From positions 124,001 through 188,000 of the forward strand of contig NZ_BBYJ01000018.1 in NCBI RefSeq assembly GCF_001528665.1: 64,000 nt of DNA. The letters are read 5' to 3'. The DNA comes from Microtetraspora malaysiensis. GTDB lineage: Bacteria > Actinomycetota > Actinomycetes > Streptosporangiales > Streptosporangiaceae. This document shows positions 17,778 through 26,450 of the stretch, in pieces. The position numbers and the translations under genes are program-made. The notes beneath the pieces are model-generated. The model ran no database searches and was not told the origin of the DNA. It saw only the letters and a list, made by a program, of their open reading frames with translations. Each line of letters begins with the position of its first letter. Within the stretch, counting starts at the first letter, position 1.

Positions 17778-18057
17778 TTACGTGCCTGACAGGCCTTCAA
17801 CCGGCTGACCAGCAGCTTCGCTTGACAACCCTAGATAACGATGGACGCCGGCGTCCCTCCACTGCCGGAAGCGGTTGTGGACGGTCGGCCAGGCGCCGAA
17901 CTCCCTCGGCATCTCCCGCCACTGCGCGCCCGTCTTGAACTGCCAGATCACGCCCTCGAACTGCTGTCGCAGCCGCTCGGGGTACGGGCCGAGCCCGCCG
18001 ATTGGCAGGTACGGCTCGATGAACTCCCACTCTTCGTCTGTTAACTGGACTCGCGTT
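17778..18057 (-). pseudogene. IS5-type transposase N-terminal remnant
   Basis: The minus strand reads VQLTDEEWEFIEPYLPIGG, then RLRQQFEGVIWQFKTGAQWR, then FGAWPTVHNRFRQWRDAGV, the conserved N-terminal (DUF4096-type) domain of IS5-group transposases. The usual start is GTA rather than GTG, and after residue ~75 the sequence loses similarity and stops at 17778. The DDE catalytic domain is absent. Confidence 0.8.
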
Positions 18058-18334
18058 ACACAAGACGACCTATCGGATCAGGCCTCGCCATCCGGGCGAA
18101 GCCCGCAGATTGATCACAATCCGATACGCGCGCTAGGACGCCTTTCGGAAGAGGGCAAGGTCCACCGTTATTGCCCGGAGCCCCCTACTTCCTTCACGAA
18201 GCCAGCGAAATGCCCGCAGTCCTCGCGGTGTCCGTGGCGAGGGCCGCCCTACCTGGGACAAGCAGGGGAGTCCGACAGGCCATCCATCAGGCCGAGCATG
18301 GCCAGGGCCAGGTCTCGGACCAAAGACGTCTTCT

Positions 18335-18901
18335 TCAGGGATGTCCGGGGGAGGGAGTCTCCGGTGGAGACGACGCTGTACGCCCTACGGCTGGCGCCGC
18401 CTTGTGAAGTACGTGGCGCACTGTCGCTTCCAGCGAGCTGTCCTCGCCGATGATCGTCTCGCAGCCGTCCGGAAGCAGGTCCCGCTCCTGATACCACCGT
18501 CGCATCTCTTCGGGGGTGAACTCCCGCCGCTGAGGGCGGGTGGCATGTCGGCGTACGGTCTCCGGCCACGACACGTCCAGGTAGAAGAAGGCGTTCGTTC
18601 CCGCATGATCGTGGCTCAGCGCGTGAAGCATCGGCCCGTACCGGCTGGCGGTAAGGATCCCCTCGAGAAGGACGTGGTACCCATGATCGAGGGCGTAGCG
18701 GACGATGGTGTCGATGAGGCCGATATTCACCCCGCCTGGAACGTCCCGCTCCCGCAGCAGCTCTCGCCGCACTGTGTCTTGGCCGACCAACGCCAGGCCG
18801 CGCCCACAAGCTTGCCGTACGGCCCGCGCCACGCTTGTCTTTCCGGCGCCCGAGTTGCCCCGAAGAACGATTAAGCAGGTCTGAGCCGAGCCAGTACGCA
18901 C
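18335..18901 (-). CDS. P-loop kinase-like protein
   Basis: A 188-residue AAA/zeta-toxin/gluconate-kinase-like P-loop protein. GNSGAGKTS near residues 15-23 is the Walker A motif; a central region VLLEGILTASRYGPML and a base-rich lid segment (ETVRRHATRPQRREF) follow. GTG 18901 is preceded by GGGAGG. It would phosphorylate a small molecule or nucleotide sugar; no specificity residue can be assigned. No antitoxin gene is adjacent, so the zeta-toxin reading is not supported by context. Confidence 0.82.
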   Translation of the reverse strand: MRTGSAQTCLIVLRGNSGAGKTSVARAVRQACGRGLALVGQDTVRRELLRERDVPGGVNIGLIDTIVRYALDHGYHVLLEGILTASRYGPMLHALSHDHAGTNAFFYLDVSWPETVRRHATRPQRREFTPEEMRRWYQERDLLPDGCETIIGEDSSLEATVRHVLHKAAPAVGRTASSPPETPSPGHP

Positions 18902-19087
18902 TTCATATCCTCCCGACCGATTGTGCCTCGCAAATCCCTGTCTGACAGAGGCGTCCGTCAGACGACGGGGGGCCGCCCGGCCATCGTCAGGCGGACGCCG
19001 GCCGCCCACCCCTGTCGGACAACCATGGGGCGAAGGAACGGCAGGAGGGTCCTGCGGCCTTGAACACGTGCACGCGAGGTTCGGTCA

Positions 19088-20497
19088 TCACGCACTGCCC
19101 TCCTGGACGGAAGCACGATCTTGCTGGAGGAGCCACAGGTCGCGGAAGAGCCCGGGGTGGGACGTCAGTTCGCCGAATGTGCCTTCGGCGGTCACGCGCC
19201 CGCTTTCCATGACGACGATCCGGTCGGCGACGATCGTGTTGGCGAGGTTGTGCGTGACCAGCACGATCGCGCGGTCCCGCGCGAGCTGCCGCAACCCGGA
19301 GAAGATCCGGTGTTCGGCTCGGGCGTCCAGGTCGGAGGTGGGCTCGTCCATCACGAGCAGGCCGGCGTTGCGGTGGATCGCCCGGGCACCGGCGATGCGC
19401 TGCCACTGTCCCGAGGAGAGGGCCTGGCCGCCCCACCATTCACGCGCCAGCAGCGTGTCCAGGCCGCTGCGCAGGACGCTGATCACCGTGTCGGCCCCGC
19501 TGGCGGCGGCCGCCCGCCGTACGGCGTCGTCCACCTCGGGCTGGGGCTGGCCGAGGTGGATGTTCTCGCGGGCGGTCATCGGCCAGCGGGCGAACTCCTG
19601 TGGCACGACCGCGCACCGCTTCCACAGGGCGTGCGGGTCCAGGTCGCGAGTGCTGACGCCGTCCCAGGCGACCACGCCGGAGGTCGGCAGGTTGAGCCCG
19701 GACAGCAGCTTCATCAGCGTCGTCTTGCCCGAGCCGTTCTCGCCCACCACGGCGACGATCTCTCCCCGCCGGACCTCGAAGTCCACCTCGCGCAGGGTGT
19801 CGTGATCGGCCTCCGGATAGCGGTAGGTGACGCGGTGGAGGGCGACGTGTTGAGGACGTCCCGGCACGATGTTCCCCCGGTCCAGGCGTTGCCCGGCCGC
19901 CTCCCGGATGAAGGACTCCCAGTCGTCCATGTACCGGCCGGTGCGCATGAGATCGGCTCCATAACCGACGATGCCGTACAGGCCACGGGAGGCCGAGCGC
20001 AGGGTGAAGACGAGAGTGCCGGCGGCAGCGGCGCTGATATGTCCGATGCCGAGCAGCAGCATCACACCGGCCCACATCAGCGCCGAGGCGAGGCCGCTGA
20101 CGGCGGCCCCCATCAGGTTGATCCTCGCGCGCTGCCAGGCGGCCTGGTCATTGGTACGGTCCACTCGCACGCCGCTGGCCCGGTATTTCTCCAGCAGGTA
20201 GGGGGCCAGGGTGTCGGTGCGGATCTGGTCGGCCTGGTCCTTGTGGGTCAGGTGCCAGCGCAGCATGTTCAGCATGCGGCGGTCGTGGAATGTTCTCACC
20301 GTCGCCAGGTAGGTGATCCTTTCGCCCGCGATGGACGCCACGGCCTGGGGCACCGCGGTCAGTGCGAGCAACGGCAGCAGGATCGGAGCCAGCGCGGCGA
20401 TGACCACGGCCGCGGCGATCAAAGTGGCCGCCGAGGAGACCAGGTTCTGCGACTGGCCGATCATGTCCCGGCTGACCTCGACTCCCCGGTCGGCCAT
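19088..20497 (-). CDS. ABC exporter (TMD-NBD half-transporter), 5'-truncated
   Basis: A 469-residue frame. The NBD is complete: Walker A GENGSGKTT, Q-loop in VVPQEFAR, signature LSSGQWQR, Walker B LLVMDEPTSDLD and H-loop VTHN. The TMD part lacks the first ~130 residues of a normal ~600-residue exporter. In-frame sequence upstream of ATG 20497 still reads as exporter (GRHPFAYDHPGFNDRYDM) up to about 20545, then is lost next to the divergent response regulator. Likely the stub of a broken gene, though the NBD remains intact. Confidence 0.72.
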   Translation of the reverse strand: MADRGVEVSRDMIGQSQNLVSSAATLIAAAVVIAALAPILLPLLALTAVPQAVASIAGERITYLATVRTFHDRRMLNMLRWHLTHKDQADQIRTDTLAPYLLEKYRASGVRVDRTNDQAAWQRARINLMGAAVSGLASALMWAGVMLLLGIGHISAAAAGTLVFTLRSASRGLYGIVGYGADLMRTGRYMDDWESFIREAAGQRLDRGNIVPGRPQHVALHRVTYRYPEADHDTLREVDFEVRRGEIVAVVGENGSGKTTLMKLLSGLNLPTSGVVAWDGVSTRDLDPHALWKRCAVVPQEFARWPMTARENIHLGQPQPEVDDAVRRAAAASGADTVISVLRSGLDTLLAREWWGGQALSSGQWQRIAGARAIHRNAGLLVMDEPTSDLDARAEHRIFSGLRQLARDRAIVLVTHNLANTIVADRIVVMESGRVTAEGTFGELTSHPGLFRDLWLLQQDRASVQEGSA

Positions 20498-20656
20498 GTC
20501 GTAGCGGTCGTTGAAGCCGGGGTGGTCGTAGGCGAACGGGTGCCTCCCTGTCCTCGCGGATCGCCGGCGGCGACGAGGGCCCCGTCCCGGCCGTACCGCA
20601 CGGCTCCGATATCGGGATCATTGGGGCGGACATCTGCGTAGCGGAGGGGGGCGGAC

Positions 20657-21265
20657 GTGATCAACGTGTTGCTGGCCGAGGACATGCATCTCATCAGGGG
20701 GGCGTTGGCCGCGCTGATCGAGTTGGAGGACGACATGCGGGTCGTCGGCGAGGTGGCCACAGGGGAGGAGGCGGTCGCGCGGGGGGTCGAGTTGCGTCCC
20801 GAGGTCGTGGTGCTGGACATCCAGATGCCGGGGCGGCTGGACGGCATCGCGGCGGCGGAGGAGTTTCGGGCGCGGGCGCCGGAGTGCGCGCTCCTCATGC
20901 TGACCTCGGCGGGGAGGACCGAGACGCTTCGCAGGGCGCTCGCGGCCGGGGCGCGTGGCTTCATGGTGAAGGACGCGCCGCCCGCCCGGCTGGCCGAGGC
21001 GATCCGGCGGGTCGCCGCGGGCGAGTCCGTCATCGATCCGAGCCTGGCCGCGGCGGCCATCACCGAGCGGCCGAACCCGCTGACCCCGCGCGAGGCCGCG
21101 GTCCTGCGCCGGGCGGGGGAAGGCGCCGACCTGGCCGAGATCGCGGCCGGCCTGTTCCTGAGCAAGGGGACGGTGCGGAACTACCTCGGCGCGATCGTCA
21201 CGAAGCTAGACGCGCGCAATCGGCTCGACGCTGTCCGCATCGCCGCCGAGAACGGCTGGATATAG
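20657..21265 (+). CDS. NarL/LuxR-type response regulator
   Basis: A 202-residue protein with an N-terminal receiver (acidic pair E8-D9, phospho-acceptor D54 in VVLDIQMPG, K in FMVKDA) and a C-terminal LuxR HTH (LTPREAAVLRRAGEG, then GLFLSKGTVRNYL). The partner kinase is the convergent gene whose 3' end overlaps this one by 60 bp. Divergent from the truncated ABC exporter gene, which such systems often control. Confidence 0.93.
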   Translation: MINVLLAEDMHLIRGALAALIELEDDMRVVGEVATGEEAVARGVELRPEVVVLDIQMPGRLDGIAAAEEFRARAPECALLMLTSAGRTETLRRALAAGARGFMVKDAPPARLAEAIRRVAAGESVIDPSLAAAAITERPNPLTPREAAVLRRAGEGADLAEIAAGLFLSKGTVRNYLGAIVTKLDARNRLDAVRIAAENGWI

Positions 21266-22894
21266 GACGGTCAGCCGGTACTCGCCGCCGTCGCTCTCTG
21301 TGGTCAGGGTGCCGCCCGCGGCGGCGACCCGTGCGGTGAGATTGGCCGTTCCGCTGCCGGTTCCCCGGGCGGCACGGGCGCCGTCGTTGACGACCCGCAG
21401 TCCGGTCGGGGTGATGTCGATGAGGCAGTACGCGGCGTCACTGTGCCGCAGCACGTTGGTGACGGCCTCGCGCAGGACGATCGCGAGCAGCGTGTCGTCC
21501 CGCCCCGACTCCCGGCGTACGGTGACCTCGACGCCCGCCGCCTCAAGGACAGCGCGGGCCGAGTCCAGCTCGGCGGCCAGCGACAGCCGAGGGTCGGGCT
21601 CGGCCGGGATGGCGCGCAGCGCGGCCAGGGATCGGCGGGCGATCGCGGCGATCTCCGCGAGCTGTTCTCCGGAGCCCTCCGGCCCCAACCGTCCGGCCAG
21701 CTCGGCCTTGACCGTGATGGCGGAGAGCCCGTAGCCGAGGAGGTCGTGGACGTCGCGGGAGATGCGCCTGCGCTCGTCGGCCGCGGCGAGCGCCGCCAGC
21801 GCGCGCTGCGCCTCCTTCGCCTCGAAGACCAGCGCGGTCTGCGTGGACAGCCCGTAGAGCATGGCCGCGATGGCGACGGCGTTGAACGTCCAGTACAGGT
21901 TCTCGGCGGGGGAGTAGCCGCGGAGGGCGAGTACGGCCGACAGCGACGCGACGACCACTCCGGCCAGCGGCCACCAGGCCCGCCCGAAGATCAGGAACCC
22001 GGCCGCGGCGAACCCGGCGAGCTGCGGATAGGCCTGCCCCGGATACAGCAGCGTGACGGCGGTGAGCAGGACCAGCGCGGCGGCCGTCCAGGCGGCGTGC
22101 CGTGGTCGCGCGCCGGGCGGACGCGGCAGCGCGTGGTGCAGCTGCAACCCGAGGATCCCCGCGGCCAGCAGCGAGGGCGCGGGACGCCCTTGAAGGTAGA
22201 TCAGCGAGGTCGCGAGGTACCCTGCGTGCACCGCGACCAGGATCGGCAGCGCCAGCCGGGGGGTGAGATCCGGCTCGGGCGCGGGCTCGCCCGTCGCGCT
22301 CGGGACGGCACGCGCCCGCGCGGCCGCCGACCGGGAGACCTCGGCGATCCGCGCCGCGTCACCGCGCCCGGCGAGAGCGATGATCGTGGACAGGATCGTT
22401 CCGAGGGCGGCCTCCAGCTCGCGTGCGGCCCGTGACCGCTCGGCGGAGACCGCACTCGCGGCGAACGGTGCGCGTGCGGCGTGGACGGCGGCGCGCGTGT
22501 CGCCGAGCCGGGTCACCCCGAACAGGACGAGCCCCTGGCACGCGGCGTTGAGCACCGCGAGCGCGATCCCGAACGGCGTCGCGGGCGCGAGAAGGGCCGC
22601 CGCGGCGACCACCGCCCCGAACAGGCACCAGCGGGCCGCCCCGCGCAGGACGAGCAGCGCCGACGCCGCGACCATGCCCGCCGCGGCCGGCCCCGCCCAC
22701 GGCAGGAGCAGGGTCTGGGCCGCCAACGGCCAGCGGCTGCGCCACGGAGTCAGGCAGTACACCAATTGGAGTGCGAGAACGAGGGCGAACGGCGGGCTCG
22801 GCACCGGATGGAGCGGATCCACCGCGACGCCCAGGAGAACCACCAGAACGATCAGCACGTCACGCACCATATGTCGTGATCGTGCATTCTCCAT
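21206..22894 (-). CDS. DesK/NarX-type sensor histidine kinase with duplicated core
   Basis: A 562-residue protein. ERRRISRDVHDLLG (His383) is a HisKA_3 dimerisation/phosphoacceptor motif, and the C-terminal HATPase domain has REAVTNVLRHSDA (N box) and GTGSGTANL. Unusually, an earlier segment at residues 152-200 (ERSRAARELEAALG) aligns with the HisKA_3 block and has Glu161 in place of His. Each block follows its own set of membrane helices, so the protein looks like two tandem sensor halves, the first without kinase activity. ATG 22894 is chosen; 22870 is possible. Confidence 0.88.
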   Translation of the reverse strand: MENARSRHMVRDVLIVLVVLLGVAVDPLHPVPSPPFALVLALQLVYCLTPWRSRWPLAAQTLLLPWAGPAAAGMVAASALLVLRGAARWCLFGAVVAAAALLAPATPFGIALAVLNAACQGLVLFGVTRLGDTRAAVHAARAPFAASAVSAERSRAARELEAALGTILSTIIALAGRGDAARIAEVSRSAAARARAVPSATGEPAPEPDLTPRLALPILVAVHAGYLATSLIYLQGRPAPSLLAAGILGLQLHHALPRPPGARPRHAAWTAAALVLLTAVTLLYPGQAYPQLAGFAAAGFLIFGRAWWPLAGVVVASLSAVLALRGYSPAENLYWTFNAVAIAAMLYGLSTQTALVFEAKEAQRALAALAAADERRRISRDVHDLLGYGLSAITVKAELAGRLGPEGSGEQLAEIAAIARRSLAALRAIPAEPDPRLSLAAELDSARAVLEAAGVEVTVRRESGRDDTLLAIVLREAVTNVLRHSDAAYCLIDITPTGLRVVNDGARAARGTGSGTANLTARVAAAGGTLTTESDGGEYRLTVLYPAVLGGDADSVEPIARV

Positions 22895-22952
22895 GCCGGC
22901 CCATGTGTCAGACACTGTCGAGGTGCGAGGCCCGCGCCGCACACTGACGGCC

Positions 22953-24791
22953 ATGAAGAAAGCGATCATCGCGGCCCTCGCCGTCCTCGCCCTCCACACC
23001 GCCCCCGCTCACGCCGATGACCTCGGCACGGCGATCGACCGGGCCGTCCCCGCCGTCCTCGCCGAAGACAAGATCCCGGGCGCGGCCGTCGTCGTCGTGG
23101 AGAACGGGAAGACGGTGTTCAGCAAGGGCTACGGGCTGGCGGACGTGGGATCGGGCCGGCCGGTCGACACCGCCACGCCGTTCCTCACCGGCTCGCTGGC
23201 CAAGGTGTTCACCGCCGAGGCCGTCCTGCGCCTGGTCGGGGAGGGCAGGCTCGACCTGCGCGCCGACGTGAACCGCTACCTGACGGCGTTCAAGATCGAC
23301 GACACCTATCCGGGCCGTCCGGTGACCTTGGAGCACATGCTCACCTACACAGCGGGCTTCGACGACGACATCGTCGGCCTCGCCCGTGAGGATCCGGCGA
23401 CGCTGCCCTCACTCGCCGAGAGCCTCAAGGCTCGCCAGCCGCGCCGGGTCCGGCCACCGGGCACCCTGATCGCCTACGACAACTACGCCCTCGCCCTCGC
23501 GGGCCACCTCGTCGAGGTGGCGTCAGGCGAACCGTACGCGCAGTACGTCGCCGAGCACGTCTTCGCCGCACACGGCATGACCGGCTCGACCGCCGCCCTC
23601 CCGCACCCCGCCGCGATCGGGGCACGGCTCGCCCGCGGCTACCGCCCGGACGGCGACGGCTACGCCGAGCAGAAGGGCCAGTACAGCCCCTGGACGCCCT
23701 CCGGCACCGGCCCCGCCGTCACCCCCGCCGACATGGCCCGGTACATGATCGACCAGCTCAAGGGCGATCCCCTTGCCCGGCAGATGCGGGCACGGCACTT
23801 CACCGCTGACCGGCGCATGCCCGGCATGGGCTACACGCTGGAGGAACGACCGCGCAACGGCCGCCGGATCCTCTACAAGGACGGCGACGTCCCCGGCTAT
23901 CACAACGCCATGGCCCTCATGCCGGACCAGAGGTTCGGCGTCTATGTCGTCTTCAACGGCGACGGCACATCCGGCGCCGCCGCCTGGGACGCGCAGAAGC
24001 TCCTCACCCAGATCATCGACCGGCGCTTCCCCGCGCCCGCCGCCTCCGCGCCCACCCCGCTCACCGCGGATGTCTCCCGGTACGCCGGCTCCTACCGGTC
24101 CGCCCGTACCAGCCGCAGCAGCCTGATGAAGGCCTCGACCCTGTTCGTCGTCCCGACCGTCACGGCCAACCCCGACGGCACCCTCACCACCACCGGCCTC
24201 TCCCCGGATCCCGGCCGATGGACCCAGCACTGGATCCAGATCGCCTCCGGCGTCTTCCGGGAACGCGACGGCCAGGCCCGCATCTCCTTCCCCGGCGACG
24301 GCACCCTCGTCTCCTCCGCTCTCCCCTCGGAGGTCTACGAGGAAGTCCCCTGGTACGACGCCCCCACCCTGAACCTGCCGCTCTTCGTGACCGGCGCCCT
24401 CGCTCTGCTCCTCGCCACCCTCGGCCTGCCGCTGGCCGCCGCCGTCCGCCGTGTCCGCAAGGTCCGCCCACCGCTCCCGGCCCGCCTCGCCGCCCTCGCC
24501 GCTTGGATCAGCGCCGCCCTGGCCACCGTCTTCCTCGCCGGGTTCGCCCTCCTCATGGCCGACCCCAACGTCCTCATGGCGGCCCTGCCGCTGAACTCCC
24601 CACGCCTCGCCGCGCTCCCCGTCCTGGCCACCCTCGCCCTGGCCTTCGCCGTTCCCATGGTCCCGGCCACCGTCGTCGCCTGGCGCGCCCGCTGGTGGAG
24701 CCTGCCCTCCCAGATCGCGTACACCTTGCTCGCCCTGGCGGCGGTCGCCTATTTCGCGGTCGCCCTCGGTTACCACCTGCTGCTCTTCTGA
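22953..24791 (+). CDS. Membrane-anchored serine hydrolase (beta-lactamase/PBP4-like)
   Basis: A 612-residue protein. Signal peptide MKKAIIAALAVLALHTAPAHA; serine hydrolase domain with the SxxK motif SLAK (TGSLAKVFTAEAV) and the YxN motif (AYDNYAL). The C-terminal ~150 residues contain about four hydrophobic segments, which should anchor the enzyme in the membrane. The catalytic domain therefore faces outside, where it would act on peptidoglycan peptides or other esters/amides. It is divergent from the sensor kinase and 87 bp upstream of the selenoprotein candidate. Its specific substrate is unknown. Confidence 0.88.
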   Translation: MKKAIIAALAVLALHTAPAHADDLGTAIDRAVPAVLAEDKIPGAAVVVVENGKTVFSKGYGLADVGSGRPVDTATPFLTGSLAKVFTAEAVLRLVGEGRLDLRADVNRYLTAFKIDDTYPGRPVTLEHMLTYTAGFDDDIVGLAREDPATLPSLAESLKARQPRRVRPPGTLIAYDNYALALAGHLVEVASGEPYAQYVAEHVFAAHGMTGSTAALPHPAAIGARLARGYRPDGDGYAEQKGQYSPWTPSGTGPAVTPADMARYMIDQLKGDPLARQMRARHFTADRRMPGMGYTLEERPRNGRRILYKDGDVPGYHNAMALMPDQRFGVYVVFNGDGTSGAAAWDAQKLLTQIIDRRFPAPAASAPTPLTADVSRYAGSYRSARTSRSSLMKASTLFVVPTVTANPDGTLTTTGLSPDPGRWTQHWIQIASGVFRERDGQARISFPGDGTLVSSALPSEVYEEVPWYDAPTLNLPLFVTGALALLLATLGLPLAAAVRRVRKVRPPLPARLAALAAWISAALATVFLAGFALLMADPNVLMAALPLNSPRLAALPVLATLALAFAVPMVPATVVAWRARWWSLPSQIAYTLLALAAVAYFAVALGYHLLLF

Positions 24792-24878
24792 GCCGTCACC
24801 GGGCAGCTCCGGTGATCAAGGCCCCGGCCGTCATCCGCAGCCCCGTTTCCCGCGGGCTGTCGGGGGCACGCAGACGAT

Positions 24879-26270
24879 GTGGAAACGGGGGAACCTCCTG
24901 GCGGCGCGTGCGAGGTCGACCTCGCGCACCGGATCCTGGCCCATATACCCATCGGGCGAGGGCCGGAGGCGGTCGTGGTCGACGCGGCCGCGCGGCGCGC
25001 CTTCGTCGCCTGTTCCCGCAGCAACGCCGTGGTGGCGGTGGACCTCGACCGGCGCCGGACGGAATGGCGGTCCCCGGTCGGCCGGGAACCGATCCCCGTC
25101 GTCCTCGACCTGCCGGCCCGGCGGCTGTTCACCGCCGACGCCCGCTCGGACACGGTCACCGTCGTGGACGCGGACAGCGGGACCCGCCTCGGTCAGGTAC
25201 CCGTCGGCGCTTATCCGGCAGGGCTCGGCCACCATCCCGGGCTGCGCCGGGTCTTCAGCGGAGACACCGCCGCCGGCACCGTCACCGCGCTCGACGCCGA
25301 TCACGCACGAGTGATCGGGACCGTTCCCGCGGAACTCGGCGCCGGCAGCATCGCGGTGGACACCAGCCGCGACCGGGCGTACTGCGCCAACTTCATGTCC
25401 GCCTCGGTCACCGTCTTCGACGCGGCGACGCTCCGGCCGTTGGGCCGGATCGCGGTGCCCGAGGGGCCGTGCAAGGTCGTCGTCGACCCGGTCTCCGACC
25501 GGCTGTACGTGGCCGGATCGCTGCACGGCACGATCACCCGGATCTGCCTGCGGACCGGCGCGAACCTGGGCGAACTGGTGGTCGAGCGGGCCCCGGTCGG
25601 GATGTGCGTGTCACCGGACGGCCGATGGCTGTACGTCTGCAATCGAGGGGCCGGCACCGTCAGCGTGCTCGACACGCTTCGCGGGAAGGAATCACATCGC
25701 ATCGCCGTGGGCGACGGGCCCGGGGACTGCGCGCTGGACCCGGTTACGGGCCGGCTGCTGGTGTCCAACGCCGGCAGCGGCACGCTGACCATCGTGGACC
25801 GGCCGTGGCTGCCCGGGCCGCCGGCGCGCGCCCTCCATCCGGTGGTCGGCCACCCGTTGCCCGAGTTCGCGCTCCCGGACCTGCGGACCGGGCGGATCCG
25901 CACCACGCGGGAGTGGGCGGAGAAGAAGTACGTCATCAACTTCTTCGCCAGCTGGTGAGGCCCCTGCAACGCGGAGGCGCCGGTCCTTGAGGAACTGCGC
26001 CGCCGTACAGCCCGGTCGGGGCTGGACGTCATCATGATCAATGTATGGGAGAGCGTGGACGCCGCCACCGAAGCGCGCCACTTCGCCGATGTCTGGGGCC
26101 TTGACGGCACCGTGCTCCTCGACGAGACCGGTGAATATGCGGCACGACTCGGAATCCATGGAGTGCCCACCAACGTGTTCGTCGACGCGAACGGGGTTGT
26201 GCGCACAGTGGGCGCGACGAGGCCGGACGAGCTGAACGCGGCGGTCGAGGCTCTCCTGCGGCAGTCATGA
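24879..26270 (+). CDS. YVTN beta-propeller/TlpA-like thioredoxin fusion, candidate selenoprotein (in-frame UGA = Sec360)
   Basis: Reading through TGA 25956-25958 gives 463 residues. Residues ~15-325 are YVTN-type propeller blades (VDAAARRAFVACSRSNAVVA-like strands repeating about every 42 residues). Residues ~330-463 are a TlpA/AhpC-TSA-like thioredoxin domain: KKYVINFFASW, UGA, GPCNAEAPVL, later the cis-Pro loop GVPTNVFVD (Pro430). The UGA falls exactly on the first Cys of WCGPC and the resolving Cys363 is kept. The frame after it is open for 103 codons with conserved family sequence. GTG 24879 is the only start in the open frame; no signal peptide. Alternative: a single-base nonsense mutation of a Cys codon. 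Confidence 0.85.
25972..26005 (+). promoter_or_regulatory. Candidate bacterial SECIS hairpin
   Basis: Starting 14 bases after the UGA: CGG-A-GGCGC pairs with GCGCC-G-CCG across an A/G mismatch, and above a small internal loop GUCC pairs with GGAAC (one bulged A), closed by the loop UUGA at 25987-25990. The loop lies about 29 bases after UGA, within the range seen for bacterial SECIS. The loop lacks the usual early G, so the identification is tentative. A second possible stem, 25960-25967 with 25971-25978, sits directly after the UGA. Confidence 0.45.
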
Positions 26271-26276
26271 TCAGCG

Positions 26277-26294
26277 GCCGGGTGCGCGCCCGGC
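26277..26294 (+). terminator. Short hairpin after the selenoprotein candidate
   Basis: GCCGGG pairs with CCCGGC across a 6-nt loop, 7 bp after the final stop codon. No T run. Confidence 0.35.
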
Positions 26295-26450
26295 GCCACT
26301 GGCGGCCAACGGGGTGATCCTGCCGCGCGTGACATACGTACGTACGCGGTGTCGCGACCGCCGACGTCTCGGAAGAGCACACCCGTTGAGTCGCACGAAT
26401 GATCGCGGGGCCGATTGCCGGAAGGCGAGATCGCCGGGGGTGCTCAGGGG

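Noticed and set aside
18335-18901. Zeta-type toxin of a toxin-antitoxin pair
   Set aside because: The P-loop protein has no adjacent antitoxin gene; a general small-molecule kinase is the safer call.
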